Shown one piece after another: positions 34,548-43,940 of a DNA stretch of 64,000 nucleotides. The notes under the pieces were generated by a model. That model did no database searches, was not told where the DNA came from, and was given only the letters and a program-made list of their open reading frames with translations. Source of the stretch: Olegusella massiliensis. GTDB lineage: Bacteria; Actinomycetota; Coriobacteriia; Coriobacteriales; Atopobiaceae. Both the position numbers and the translations under genes were made by a program. Position 1 is the stretch's first letter. Every line of letters starts with the position of its first letter. The stretch spans positions 930,001 to 994,000 of the forward strand of contig NZ_FLLS01000002.1 of the NCBI RefSeq assembly GCF_900078545.1, read 5' to 3'.

Positions 34548-36680
34548 ATGGAGTCGCTCTATCGCAAATATCGTCCCCAGACATTTGAAGATGTTGTTGG
34601 ACAACAGCATGTGGTTGCTACGTTAGAACATGCAATTGTTGAAGGCCGTGCCAGCCATGCTTATTTGTTTTGTGGGCCGCGTGGCACAGGCAAGACGACC
34701 ATGGCACGCTTGCTGGCAAAAGCTTTGTTGTGTGAGCGTGGGGCGGGTCAGTTGCCTGATGGTACTTGTGAGCAATGCCAGCTTATTGCAGCGGGAGAGC
34801 ATCCTGATGTCTATGAGCTTGATGCGGCTTCACGCACAGGCGTTGATAATGTGCGCGAAGAGATTATCAACAACGTCAGCTTTGCTCCTGTGGGTGGGCG
34901 TCACAAGGTTTATATCATCGACGAGGTTCATATGCTGACGACAGCAGCCTTCAATGCGCTGCTCAAGACTCTTGAAGAACCTCCAGCACATGTGACTTTT
35001 GTGCTCTGTACTACCGATCCGCAAAAGGTGCCCGCAACGATTTTATCGCGTGTGCAACGCTTCGATTTTCGTTCGATAAGCAATGCGGAGCTGCAGCAGC
35101 GGCTTGCGTATGTTTGTGAGCAGGAGAGTTTTAGCTACGAGCCCGCTGCACTGGAATTGGTTGCCCGTCATGCGCGCGGTGGCATGCGTGATGCGCTCTC
35201 CTCGCTGGAACAGCTATCGGTTTTTGGTGCGGGTTCAGTGACTGTTGAGCTGGCATCGGGTTTGTTGGGTGAAGTTAGTTCCGCAACACTTGCGGGCATA
35301 ACAAAGGCACTTGCGGCACGTGATGTTGTTCAACTTTTTTCTGAAGTTGCCACTTTGGTTGATGAAGGCCAAGATTTGCTTCAGTTTACCCGTGAGTGGG
35401 CTGCGCACTTACGTGATGTGTATGTGATTGCAGCTGTTGGTCCCCGAGCAGAGATTGTGTATTCCAGCCAAGAAGAACTTGGAGAGCTGAGTGAAGAGGC
35501 AGCCGCTTTTGGGTCTGCAGATCGCATCTCTCGAATTTTGGGAATTTTGAGTGAAACGATGGGGGAGATGCGTACCGCACGCAACCCGCGCTTGACGCTT
35601 GAATTGGCTTTTACGCGTTGTGCCCGTCCCGGAAGTGATTTGACGCTTGAGTCTTTGGCAGAGCGCATTGCTGTGCTTGAGGCGCGAGCGTGCGATGGGG
35701 CTGCCTTGCCTGTAGCAAAGCCCGCAGCGGAAGCTAGGCCCAAGTCGCGCCCTGTTGCCGTGCCGAAGCCTAATCCGCGCCCTGTTGCTGCACCCAAGCC
35801 TACGCCTACGCCGCATCCTGTTGCTGCACCCAAGCCAGAACCAGCATCTGCAGCTGTTTCACACCCTACTGCGCCTGCACTACATCCTCTTACGCCGCAG
35901 ACAGCACCAGTTCAGTCGCAGCAGTCCGCATCCTCCGCTTACACGGCTCATACGGCGGCATCAGCTGCTGCCATGACAAGCAGCGGAGACTGGAATCAAG
36001 TCATTGCTCAGCTTCAACAGGCAGCGCCTTCAAGCGCTGCTTTGCTTCGCAACTCTAGTGTTAAGTCTGATGATGGCAGTACGTTGGTTGTTGCTTTGCA
36101 TGATGCTTCGTCTTTTGCAGCTAAGATGCTCTCTCGACCTGAAGTTGCTAAAACGGTGAACGACGCTGTGGCTGTGCAGTTTGGTCGCAGACAGGTAGTG
36201 TACGAAACTGCTGCCAGTGTTAGCTCTGCCACATCGGCTGTTTCCGCAATGGATGCGCCAGCGTCTCGCCCCGTATCTTCTCCCTCTGCTCCTCAGCCTC
36301 AATCACAGGCCGCTCCTATGCCCACGCCCGCCGCAGTAGTTTCGCCCTTGCCGCAGTCAGCCCCGGCACAGCCTGCGGCCGCTACAGCGCAAGTAGAGCC
36401 TGTGCAAGCCGAGGTACCCGTATCGCAAAAGGTGCCCGCGCAAGCTGAGGCGCCCGCACCGGCATCAACCATCGCTTCGCCTCCTACCCCGAACCCAACG
36501 CCAACATCAGCTGCTGTGCCTGTGACACATCCTGCCTCGACAGTTGCGCCACAGCCATCCCCTGCGAAGCCTTTGGATACCTCACAGCCTGACTTTGACC
36601 CCTCTGATGCAGCAAGTGTCATGAACATGCTGGTTGGTATCTTTGGTGATGGAGTCAAAGATCGCAGCGATCAAAATTAG
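34548..36680 (+). CDS. dnaX: DNA polymerase III subunits gamma/tau
   Basis: The 710-residue clamp-loader ATPase has Walker A GPRGTGKTT at residues 43-51, a zinc-binding cluster (C..GAGQLPDGTCEQC), DEVHML, and the SRVQRFDFR sensor region. Residues up to about 370 are the conserved clamp loader. The C-terminal 330 residues are rich in Pro, Ala and Gln with a small folded island around 485-560 (WNQVIAQLQQAAPS to FGRRQVVYE), probably the tau interaction region. No A-AAA-AAG slippery site was seen, so gamma would need another origin. A ribosome binding site (ACGGAGGAAGC) precedes ATG 34548. Confidence 0.96.
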   Translation: MESLYRKYRPQTFEDVVGQQHVVATLEHAIVEGRASHAYLFCGPRGTGKTTMARLLAKALLCERGAGQLPDGTCEQCQLIAAGEHPDVYELDAASRTGVDNVREEIINNVSFAPVGGRHKVYIIDEVHMLTTAAFNALLKTLEEPPAHVTFVLCTTDPQKVPATILSRVQRFDFRSISNAELQQRLAYVCEQESFSYEPAALELVARHARGGMRDALSSLEQLSVFGAGSVTVELASGLLGEVSSATLAGITKALAARDVVQLFSEVATLVDEGQDLLQFTREWAAHLRDVYVIAAVGPRAEIVYSSQEELGELSEEAAAFGSADRISRILGILSETMGEMRTARNPRLTLELAFTRCARPGSDLTLESLAERIAVLEARACDGAALPVAKPAAEARPKSRPVAVPKPNPRPVAAPKPTPTPHPVAAPKPEPASAAVSHPTAPALHPLTPQTAPVQSQQSASSAYTAHTAASAAAMTSSGDWNQVIAQLQQAAPSSAALLRNSSVKSDDGSTLVVALHDASSFAAKMLSRPEVAKTVNDAVAVQFGRRQVVYETAASVSSATSAVSAMDAPASRPVSSPSAPQPQSQAAPMPTPAAVVSPLPQSAPAQPAAATAQVEPVQAEVPVSQKVPAQAEAPAPASTIASPPTPNPTPTSAAVPVTHPASTVAPQPSPAKPLDTSQPDFDPSDAASVMNMLVGIFGDGVKDRSDQN

Positions 36681-36785
36681 CTCAATGTGTCCAAGATCTG
36701 CTTGACGTTTATTTGACAGTTTGCTCGATTGAGAAAGCAGAAGCTTATGCGGAGGCAGAGGTTTATGTGACTGTGCGGAAATGGC

Positions 36786-37625
36786 TTACGACAGCTCTAC
36801 TTTTGTGGTTGTCCCATCCTTAGCAGAGACGGTTAGCGTAGAGTCATTTAGCTCAGCAGATACCAGTGAGCCCTTGCCGCCGACTGGCTTTTTATCTGCA
36901 GTAACAGGCACAGGTTCTGTATTGACACCACGCATGTATGCAAGGACATCCCAGCCAGCTTTGGTATTCTCAGGAATGATTAACGAACCATCAAAGAAAT
37001 AAAGACCTATTGGTTGACCACTCAGCGTACACAGGGTTTGTTCTGCATCCGCGCCTTTTGCAAGATACGTTAAGGCATAGCTGCCATCAGTCTGCTCGCG
37101 CAGAGCATATGCAGCACCGTCATGCTTGAGGGTCTCACCAACAGCTGCCTGCGTCTGCTGGACGTTCTTCTTTGCGGCAGGGTTTGGTGCAAAAGCAGCA
37201 CGCAGCAAGACGACAGCTAACAAAATTACGATTGCCGCTAGGACTCCTAGCAGGATATAGAGTTTGTGATCGCCATGAGTTTTGGTCTGATGAGACTTTA
37301 CCTTGGGACGAGCAGAACGTGATAAGCGACGCTTGCTTGAAAGAGATGCTTGCGTCTGTGCTTGACGAGCCAACTCAGCATTGTCGCGATTGGTAATGCG
37401 CGCCCCTTGCCCTTTTTCCAAAAGTGAAAATGAACCAGTCTGAGCGGGGTCTACGCCGATGGGACGCGGAGAGTCATCATCAAGCGGTGAGGGAATCCGC
37501 GTGTTGGCGGGTTTTGTGCTGGGCGCAACGCCAGTCATGTGGCGGCGTAATCCTCTACGAGAAGAGTTTGCGGCCGCTCCAGAGCGCTGAGCGTTATTCC
37601 CGTGCTGTGCATGGTTTGCTGCCAT
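36786..37625 (-). CDS. Single-pass membrane protein of unknown function
   Basis: The 279-residue protein starts at ATG 37625 with GAGAGGAC upstream. The first 120 residues are a disordered, Arg/Ala/Ser-rich cytoplasmic part, followed by a single membrane helix at about 122-142 (LYILLGVLAAIVILLAVVLL). The exterior domain of about 135 residues has blocks YALREQTDGSYALTYL and DVLAYMRGVNTEPVPV. No enzyme motif is recognised. It shares its build with the protein at 61960-63369 but not sequence. It lies between dnaX and recR and has no clear role there. Confidence 0.75.
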   Translation of the reverse strand: MAANHAQHGNNAQRSGAAANSSRRGLRRHMTGVAPSTKPANTRIPSPLDDDSPRPIGVDPAQTGSFSLLEKGQGARITNRDNAELARQAQTQASLSSKRRLSRSARPKVKSHQTKTHGDHKLYILLGVLAAIVILLAVVLLRAAFAPNPAAKKNVQQTQAAVGETLKHDGAAYALREQTDGSYALTYLAKGADAEQTLCTLSGQPIGLYFFDGSLIIPENTKAGWDVLAYMRGVNTEPVPVTADKKPVGGKGSLVSAELNDSTLTVSAKDGTTTKVELS

Positions 37626-37691
37626 CGTCTGTCCTCTCAGCCACATCTACAGACTGTTCTGTGATTTTACCGCTCATTTCATGTAATGAAC

Positions 37692-38297
37692 CTAAAGAAT
37701 ACGGCGCGCCTCAATGGCTCGGCCAAGCGTCACCTCATCGGCGTATTCTAGATCGCCGCCAACAGGCAATCCGCTCGCAAGGCGCGAAGTTGTGATGCCC
37801 AGTTGGGAAATGATACGAGCAAGGTAAGTAGCGGTGGTCTCGCCTTCAACATTGGGATTGGTAGCAAGGATAACCTCGGTCACGGTACCGTCAGCAAGAC
37901 GCGCGAGCAACTCGCGTACATGAAGTTGGTCCGGACCAATTTTATCCATCGGTGAAATAACGCCGCCGAGCACATGATATAGACCGTGATAGGCCCCCGT
38001 TCGTTCGATAGCGCTAATATCGCGCGGCTCGGATACAACGCAAATTGCCGAGCAATCGCGACTGGTGTCCGCACAAATTTCACAACGATCTTCAGTGGCA
38101 TAGTTGAAGCAAATCGGACAAAAATGCACTTGGCGCTTAAGATCCAAAATTGCACGAGCCAAGCGGGATGCTTCCTCAGTATCCGCCTCAAGCAAATAGT
38201 ATGCAATTCGTTGTGCCGACTTTGGCCCAATGCCCGGCAGACGCCCCAGCTCGTCAAGGAGGCGCTGCAGAGTATGTCTGTTGCTGGTATTTTCCAA
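37692..38297 (-). CDS. recR: Recombination protein RecR
   Basis: The 201-residue protein has the HhH region [19 protein letters not shown], the four-cysteine zinc finger ([16 protein letters not shown]) and the Toprim domain with [16 protein letters not shown]. It assists RecF/RecO in loading RecA on gapped DNA. It follows ybaB after three bases on the same strand, the widely conserved ybaB-recR (dnaX-linked) arrangement. Confidence 0.97.
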   Translation of the reverse strand: MENTSNRHTLQRLLDELGRLPGIGPKSAQRIAYYLLEADTEEASRLARAILDLKRQVHFCPICFNYATEDRCEICADTSRDCSAICVVSEPRDISAIERTGAYHGLYHVLGGVISPMDKIGPDQLHVRELLARLADGTVTEVILATNPNVEGETTATYLARIISQLGITTSRLASGLPVGGDLEYADEVTLGRAIEARRIL

Positions 38298-38300
38298 GGT

Positions 38301-38618
38301 CTACATCAGCCCTGGAATATTGAATCCACCAGTAGCAGCGGAGACTTGCTGGCTCGCCGCTGCCTGAGCAGATTCAATCACATCGTTAACTGCGGTGAGA
38401 ATCATGTCCTGCAGTAGATCAACATCTTCGGGATCGAGTGCCTGTGGCTCGATAGTGACTGAAGTAACCTTCATATCAGCAGTGGCAGTCATTTTGACCA
38501 TACCGCCACCTGTTGAAGAAGAGACTTCGATGTCGCCGAGCTTTGCCTGAGCTGCTTCGAGCTGCTCCTGCATCTTGCGGGCCTGCTTCATCATCTGCTG
38601 CATATTCATCTGGGGCAT
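38301..38618 (-). CDS. ybaB: YbaB/EbfC family nucleoid-associated protein
   Basis: The 105-residue protein has the coiled N-terminal helix MMKQARKMQEQLEAAQ and the GGGMVKMTATADMKV sheet that mark EbfC/YbaB DNA-binding proteins. The ATG at 38618 was chosen for its GAGAGGA site; a longer frame to 38672 has none. Co-transcribed with recR. Confidence 0.95.
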   Translation of the reverse strand: MPQMNMQQMMKQARKMQEQLEAAQAKLGDIEVSSSTGGGMVKMTATADMKVTSVTIEPQALDPEDVDLLQDMILTAVNDVIESAQAAASQQVSAATGGFNIPGLM

Positions 38619-38731
38619 GAAAAAATCCTCTCGTTTAGTCACCAAATTTGCACAAGTACCATCAAAATGCACGCTTAGAGTACTACTGTAACCACAAATA
38701 AGTCCCTAGATACAAATTTTTAAAAAAACGC

Positions 38732-38761
38732 TAGACAAATGCCATTGCTTCTGTGTACAAT
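38732..38761 (+). promoter_or_regulatory. Promoter of tRNA-Asp
   Basis: TAGACA at 38732-38737 and TACAAT at 38756-38761 are spaced by 18 bases and place the transcription start at about 38768, just ahead of the tRNA. Confidence 0.65.
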
Positions 38762-38780
38762 GCTTCCGCACGTGATTCCT

Positions 38781-38857
<77 letters not shown>

Positions 38858-38867
38858 GGAAATTTCC

Positions 38868-38896
38868 AGACCCTACTTTGGTGGGGTCTTTTTTTG
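38868..38896 (+). terminator. Terminator after tRNA-Asp
   Basis: AGACCCTAC pairs with GTGGGGTCT, followed by a run of seven or eight Ts. Confidence 0.92.
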
Positions 38897-39114
38897 TAGC
38901 GAGCTGATGTGCCTTGCTTTCTGGCATATACATCTAAGATGAGCCATCTCCCTATTGTGTCGTCCCCTGTCTGCCAAGCGCCACACATCATTTCAGAAAA
39001 AATATCTTTTCTTATATGCTTATAAGATAACAAAGGAGGCTTAAAGGCCAGTCTGTGCCCGATGTTCCCTAAACGCGCTAAATTCTTTAAGCCTTAAGAC
39101 AGGAGCAGATAAAA

Positions 39115-40128
39115 ATGCCCAAATCACCCACCGATGGACCTTCTTTATCTTTAAATACCTTGCAAGAAGCCTCTCATATGTGTCGCGCGTTAGATGGTGC
39201 TGATAAGTGCGGTGTACGTTGGGCTTTGGCGAGAGACGCTATCTCTCTGACAGACGTGCCACAGTTTGACGTAGCGAATCTTTCTGAATTTCGCGTAAAG
39301 GTACTCGCTAAAGGGCATGAGCTTTATCGTGACCTGCCCTGGCGGCGCACACATGACCCCTATGCAATCTGGCTCAGTGAGGTAATGCTGCAGCAGACAC
39401 AGGTAGCGCGCGTAGATGGTCGCTGGCAAAAGTGGCTTAATCGCTTTCCTAACGTAACGGCTCTTGCTGCAGCGTCCGTTGCCGACGTGCTTGAAGAATG
39501 GCAAGGGATGGGCTACAACCGTCGGGCACTTTCGTTACAAAAAGCCGCTCAGATGATTGTGCATCAAGGTGGAGAATTTCCTTGTGAACTAAAAGACCTG
39601 CTTGCCTTGCCAGGGGTGGGACCTGCCACTGCGGCAGGCATTCGAGCTTTTGCATGGGGGCTTCCTGGCATATATCTTGAAACAAACGTGCGGACAGTAT
39701 TTCTTCACGAACTCTTTCCTCATGAGCTTGATGTGCCCGACAAGAAAATCACCCCTCTTGTTGAGCAGACCTGTCCTCCTGAAAGTACTGATGAGTTTGA
39801 TAACCCTCGTAGCTGGTATTATGCCTTGCTTGATTACGGTGCATTTCTTAAAGCAAATCTTCCCAATCCTTCCCGTAGGTCACGTTCGCATGTCAAGCAA
39901 TCTCGTTTTGAAGGCTCGCATCGTCAGAAAAGAGCGACTCTCATAAGGCTACTTTTGAAGGCACGTGGCGGAAATGATGCGGATGTTACGTTACTTACAA
40001 AAGAGCTCTCGAAACTTGAGGAGAAAGCGGGTAGACTCTCTTTAGATGTGGCCGAAGTCACGAGTCTGTTGCAAGAGCTTGAAGGGGAGGGCTTTTGTTA
40101 TCTAGACGAGGGGCGCTGGCATGTCTAG
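39115..40128 (+). CDS. HhH-GPD DNA glycosylase, MutY-related, with altered active site and no iron-sulfur cluster
   Basis: The 337-residue protein has MutY/EndoIII features: PWR...DPYAIWLSEVMLQQTQV (about 77-95), the hairpin-helix-hairpin LPGVGPATAAGIRAFA, and a WYYALLDYG helix. The expected catalytic Asp of LDGNV is replaced: the motif reads YLETNVRT with Glu189. The Lys of endonuclease III is absent (GVGPATA), so it would be monofunctional. The four Cys that bind 4Fe-4S are missing, as is the C-terminal NUDIX-like 8-oxoG domain; instead residues 265-337 form a basic, winged-helix-like tail (NPSRRSRSH, QSRFEGSHRQKRATLIRLL). It belongs to the HhH-GPD group that carries an ETN motif. Its lesion is uncertain. 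Confidence 0.85.
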   Translation: MPKSPTDGPSLSLNTLQEASHMCRALDGADKCGVRWALARDAISLTDVPQFDVANLSEFRVKVLAKGHELYRDLPWRRTHDPYAIWLSEVMLQQTQVARVDGRWQKWLNRFPNVTALAAASVADVLEEWQGMGYNRRALSLQKAAQMIVHQGGEFPCELKDLLALPGVGPATAAGIRAFAWGLPGIYLETNVRTVFLHELFPHELDVPDKKITPLVEQTCPPESTDEFDNPRSWYYALLDYGAFLKANLPNPSRRSRSHVKQSRFEGSHRQKRATLIRLLLKARGGNDADVTLLTKELSKLEEKAGRLSLDVAEVTSLLQELEGEGFCYLDEGRWHV

Positions 40129-40161
40129 CAGTTGAGTTGTCTAATGAGAGGAGAGGCCCAT

Positions 40162-40707
40162 ATGGCAATCGATTTTGAGAACTCCCAGACCAAGAAGAAC
40201 CTTGAGGCTGCTTTTGCAGGTGAGTCTCAGGCACACACCAAGTATGAGTACTATGCCAGCAAGGCAAAGAAGGAAGGTTACGTTCAGATCTCCAATATCT
40301 TTGCTGAGACTTCTGGTAACGAGAAGGAGCATGCAAAGCTCTGGTTTAAGTATCTTCATGATGGTGATGTGCCTGATACTCTGACCAACCTGAATGATGC
40401 AGCTAATGGCGAGAACTATGAGTGGACCGATATGTATGTCGGTTTTGCTGCTACTGCCAAGGAAGAGGGCTTTGCTGAAATCGCAGCAAAGTTTGCTTTG
40501 GTTGGTGCGGTGGAGAAGGCTCATGAGGAGCGCTATCGCAAACTCGCCGAGCACATTGAGAAGGGTGATGTCTTCACTCGTCCTGGTGTCAAGGTTTGGA
40601 AGTGTCTCAACTGTGGCCACCTGCATGTCGGTGCTGAGGCCCCCGCGGTCTGCCCCGTCTGCAATCACCCACAGGCATACTTCGAGGAGCAGGTTGTCAA
40701 CTACTAA
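40162..40707 (+). CDS. rbr: Rubrerythrin
   Basis: The 181-residue protein has the ferritin-like diiron domain ([49 protein letters not shown], with Glu/His iron ligands) and a C-terminal rubredoxin centre ([10 protein letters not shown]...CPVCNHP). It reduces hydrogen peroxide in anaerobes. ATG 40162 follows GAGAGGAGAGG; the frame extends ten codons upstream without site. Monocistronic with a terminator. Confidence 0.97.
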   Translation: MAIDFENSQTKKNLEAAFAGESQAHTKYEYYASKAKKEGYVQISNIFAETSGNEKEHAKLWFKYLHDGDVPDTLTNLNDAANGENYEWTDMYVGFAATAKEEGFAEIAAKFALVGAVEKAHEERYRKLAEHIEKGDVFTRPGVKVWKCLNCGHLHVGAEAPAVCPVCNHPQAYFEEQVVNY

Positions 40708-40761
40708 GCAGTAGAAAGCAGTAGACTGTGCTCTGCTTGACACCATAGCACTCGAACTGAT

Positions 40762-40790
40762 AAGCCCACTTCATTTTGAAGTGGGCTTTT
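40762..40790 (+). terminator. Terminator after rubrerythrin
   Basis: AAGCCCACTTCA pairs with TGAAGTGGGCTT, followed by a T-run. Confidence 0.92.
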
Positions 40791-40886
40791 GCATGAGAAG
40801 AGCATTTATTACACGGGAATGCAATGCATTTTTGGCAAGTGACTGAGCAAGTGTTAGTGAAAGTACTTGCTAATGCCGCTCATAAA

Positions 40887-40913
40887 ATTTATAAGTATTG
40901 GGCGTTTATAAAT
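40887..40913 (+). promoter_or_regulatory. Interrupted palindrome, possible operator
   Basis: ATTTATAA and TTATAAAT are separated by 11 bases in the AT-rich leader of the protease gene. Symmetry suggests a regulator site but no regulator gene adjoins it. Confidence 0.3.
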
Positions 40914-41084
40914 AGGTCACCAAAAACATCCATAGCGATCTTAAAAATAGTTCATAACGATGAGCAGAATTTAGTATTTATACAAATAGCGATATACCAT
41001 TAGCCGACTCTGCTTACTCATTCTTAAGTTCATTTCTCATTATTAAACTCGTTTGAGTTTTAGCTATTGTCTCTAGGAGGAGAA

Positions 41085-43733
41085 ATGAATCAGAGAAGAA
41101 CGCTCGCCATTCTTGATGCACGCGCTGCACATAGCGCGTGGTCAAAGCACAAGATGCTCTTTGGCATCGTTGCAGCTCTTGTTACCGCTATGTTGGCCCA
41201 TCCTGTTGCAGCACATGCCACTGAGCTGCAGACTCTCAAGGAGCCCGAAGCCATTGTTGCTACGGTTGCCACCGACGCTCACGAGACGAGTGCCAAGGAA
41301 GCCGAACAAGCCACCGCGCTTGCGGAGACACCTGTCGTAGCCAACGATACCACTGTGGCGCCGAGCGAAGCTTCTGAGCTCCCTGCCGCAGAAGCCCCCA
41401 AAGTTGAAGAGCAGGCTAGTGAAACCGAAAAGTCACCAGAGGCTGAGGTGAGCAATGCCGCTACGGCAGATTCCAAGGTTGATGATAAAGCTGAGCAGCC
41501 CGCGACTCTTAAAAAGCAGCCCCAGGCTCCCACTGAACCCGCAAAGCCTGAATCTGTAATCGACAAGGCTTCCAAGCATGCCGCCGACAAGCTTGGTACC
41601 AAGATCATCTTTGATTTTAATGGTGATGGCAAGACGGATGCCGAAGACTGGAAAGCCTATCTCAAGTGGATGAGCGAATTCAAGCCTTTTGACTTTGACC
41701 TTAATACAGGCGATTTGGGCGATTCTCATAACGGTGGCATTCAGATTACCGGTGCTACTCAGATTATTGCAAATGGCTCCAATAAGTCTCGTACGCTGAG
41801 CTCTATCAATACCAACCTAGACGTTACCAAGATTACTCGCTACTACCTCAACAACGTTAAACAGGCTACGTCAATCAAAAATCAGAGCCCCTTTGGCACC
41901 TGCTGGTCTTTTGCCTCTATCTCGGCTCTTGAGAGTGCTATTTTGAAGGCGCAGGCAGGTGACAAGGCAACTGTAGTCAATCCCCATGACCACCTGAAGC
42001 CTATTCTTTCCAAGATTGACGACAAGGGCGTTGACTACTCCGAGCTTTACCTTGCTTGGATGGCATTTTCGCTGCAGGAGGCAGGCTCACAGAAGGGTGA
42101 GGGCGAGACCGATATCCTTCCCATTGATGAAGAGTGGGACCGCTTGCAGGCTGGTGGCTGGGCAACCATGGCCGAGACCCTCTTTACTGCTTGGCAGGCC
42201 ATTGCAACTGAAAAAGAAGTGCCCTACTGGCCTAAGGGTGTTCCTGTTACCTTTGAAAACTTCTTAAAGATTGCGCGCATGGGACCAAAGTGGAAGCCCA
42301 ACCCCAAGTCCATTAACAATACGGTTCGTGTCAAGGGCGTCTACTACTTGCCCGACCCCAACATTCTTGAGATGGACAAGAAAGACCATCTTGTTTGGAA
42401 GGGTTACAACAAGAATGCCAATAAGATTATCAAAGAAGCTCTTATTAAATATGGCGCTGTTCAGATTGGCTATGGTGCCGACACGGCACAGCCAGGTGCG
42501 CATCCCACGAGCAACTACTTCAATGCTAATACGTGGGCGCAGTATTGCGACGCAACCAACATTGAGATTACTCATGCAGTGACTATTGTTGGTTGGGATG
42601 ATGACTTTGATCCTGCTAACTTCCAGGCAGATAGCAACAACATCAAAGGTCTTAAGAAAGGCGCTTGGCTCGTAAAGAACAGTTGGGGTTCTGGAGATTG
42701 GTATACCAAGAATTTTGGACTTGATCCTAACTCCCTCTACAACAATCGCCGCGTGCGTAAGTGGGGCATTATCGATCCTGAGACCGGTCTGCACACAGGC
42801 TACTTCTGGCTTTCCTACTACGACCACTCTATCAACACGCCATCGGTTTATGAGGTTGAGCTTGCTGATAAGAATGGCAAGTTCCAGCATGACCATAACT
42901 ATCACTACGATACCGCTATCAACCAGTCGCAGGCACCTTTTGTGTTCCGCACTAAGGACTCTGGTACCTGGGTCTCCAACGTCTTTAAGGCAAAGGGCAA
43001 AGAAATCCTCAAGGCGGTTACAGTTCATACGTCGACTGCCAACTCAAAGGTCAAGATTCGTATTTACCTCGTGAATGCCAATGACCTGAAGGACAACAAC
43101 CCCACCAATGATCGCAAGCCGGTACTTGAGATGGATTACAAGGCAATTCTTGCAGGTACTCACACTGTTGAATTGAATAAGTACATTCAGCTGAAGCCTG
43201 GTCAACTTTTTGCAATTGTTGAGAATATTGTCAGCCCTGAGGACAATTCATCTTTGATTAACCTTGAGACTGGTATGGCGCCAGCGGCACAGTATCCTTA
43301 TCCTGCGGGAGCAAAAGCTACAGGTGAAGAGTCCAAGGGTCGCGCGATGGGTTACATCTGGACTCATATTGTTGCCAATCCAGGCGAGACATTCATCAAG
43401 ATGGCGACCAAACAGGGCTATCTTTGGATGACCCCTCAGGAGCTTTCTGAGTGCTACATGGGCGGCAATGTCTTTGAGTTTGGCAACGCCCTCATCAAAG
43501 CGTTGACCTCTGATGGCACGCTGCCTGTTCCTGCTCAGCCCGAAAAAGTCAAGCCGATTGTGGCTCATACGGAAGATGCCAATGGCAAGCATATTCGTCA
43601 TGCCTTAGCTTCGCGTACCTCCGCATTGCCGCAAACTGGTGATGCTGCAAATGGCGTACCTTTTGCATTGCTCGCTCTCGGTAGCGCTCTTGCTGCTGCA
43701 GGCGTTCTGGTGAAGAAGGACTCCGAAGCATAA
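41085..43733 (+). CDS. Cell-wall-anchored papain-like (C1) cysteine protease
   Basis: The 882-residue product has a signal peptide (about 1-45), then an acidic Ala/Glu-rich stalk (about 50-165). An EF-hand-like calcium loop follows: FDFNGDGKTDAEDW around 176, as in dockerin repeats. The C1 domain has catalytic Cys at residue 273 (FGTCWSFAS), His at 497 (THAVTIVGWD) and Asn at 532 (LVKNSWGSGDW). A beta-rich C-terminal region follows (residues about 620-760), then a sorting signal: LPQTG at 848, a hydrophobic helix and a basic tail. It should be covalently attached by sortase. No sortase is in this window. Similar C1 proteases occur in oral and vaginal anaerobes. Role may be peptide harvesting or host-protein cleavage. 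Confidence 0.93.
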   Translation: MNQRRTLAILDARAAHSAWSKHKMLFGIVAALVTAMLAHPVAAHATELQTLKEPEAIVATVATDAHETSAKEAEQATALAETPVVANDTTVAPSEASELPAAEAPKVEEQASETEKSPEAEVSNAATADSKVDDKAEQPATLKKQPQAPTEPAKPESVIDKASKHAADKLGTKIIFDFNGDGKTDAEDWKAYLKWMSEFKPFDFDLNTGDLGDSHNGGIQITGATQIIANGSNKSRTLSSINTNLDVTKITRYYLNNVKQATSIKNQSPFGTCWSFASISALESAILKAQAGDKATVVNPHDHLKPILSKIDDKGVDYSELYLAWMAFSLQEAGSQKGEGETDILPIDEEWDRLQAGGWATMAETLFTAWQAIATEKEVPYWPKGVPVTFENFLKIARMGPKWKPNPKSINNTVRVKGVYYLPDPNILEMDKKDHLVWKGYNKNANKIIKEALIKYGAVQIGYGADTAQPGAHPTSNYFNANTWAQYCDATNIEITHAVTIVGWDDDFDPANFQADSNNIKGLKKGAWLVKNSWGSGDWYTKNFGLDPNSLYNNRRVRKWGIIDPETGLHTGYFWLSYYDHSINTPSVYEVELADKNGKFQHDHNYHYDTAINQSQAPFVFRTKDSGTWVSNVFKAKGKEILKAVTVHTSTANSKVKIRIYLVNANDLKDNNPTNDRKPVLEMDYKAILAGTHTVELNKYIQLKPGQLFAIVENIVSPEDNSSLINLETGMAPAAQYPYPAGAKATGEESKGRAMGYIWTHIVANPGETFIKMATKQGYLWMTPQELSECYMGGNVFEFGNALIKALTSDGTLPVPAQPEKVKPIVAHTEDANGKHIRHALASRTSALPQTGDAANGVPFALLALGSALAAAGVLVKKDSEA

Positions 43734-43837
43734 AAATTAAGTAGCACTTTTTGCTGAAGCAGAGCGGCGGCGTTGAACCGTATGTAGAAGTGCGAGAAAT
43801 GCTTTTGCGCTGCTTGTAGGAGTTGAGGAGGCGTTTG

Positions 43838-43873
43838 CCACCACCTAACAGTCTTTAGGCTGTTAGGTGGTGG
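43838..43873 (+). terminator. Perfect 14-bp stem-loop after the protease gene
   Basis: CCACCACCTAACAG and CTGTTAGGTGGTGG pair without mismatch around an 8-base loop. No T-run follows on either strand, so it may act as a terminator with help or as an mRNA 3' stabiliser. Confidence 0.6.
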
Positions 43874-43940
43874 TACTGTCTTGGTATCGGGTGCAGCAGC
43901 CCGGGATGTGAGATGGTAATGGTGCAGTTTGGGTAGAGTG

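Larger units (their letters stand above)
40708..41084. other. 377-bp intergenic region upstream of the protease
   Basis: Begins with the rubrerythrin terminator (40762-40790). The remainder is AT-rich, with no gene. It holds an interrupted palindrome at 40887-40913 and the strong ribosome binding site AGGAGG at 41075-41080. Promoter not assigned. Confidence 0.55.

Noticed and set aside
35381-35833. Gly/Ala-rich open frame antisense to dnaX
   Set aside because: Low-complexity shadow of the Pro/Ala linker of dnaX; no start site.
34548-36680. Programmed frameshift in dnaX for the gamma subunit
   Set aside because: No A-AAA-AAG slippery heptamer with a downstream stem could be found.
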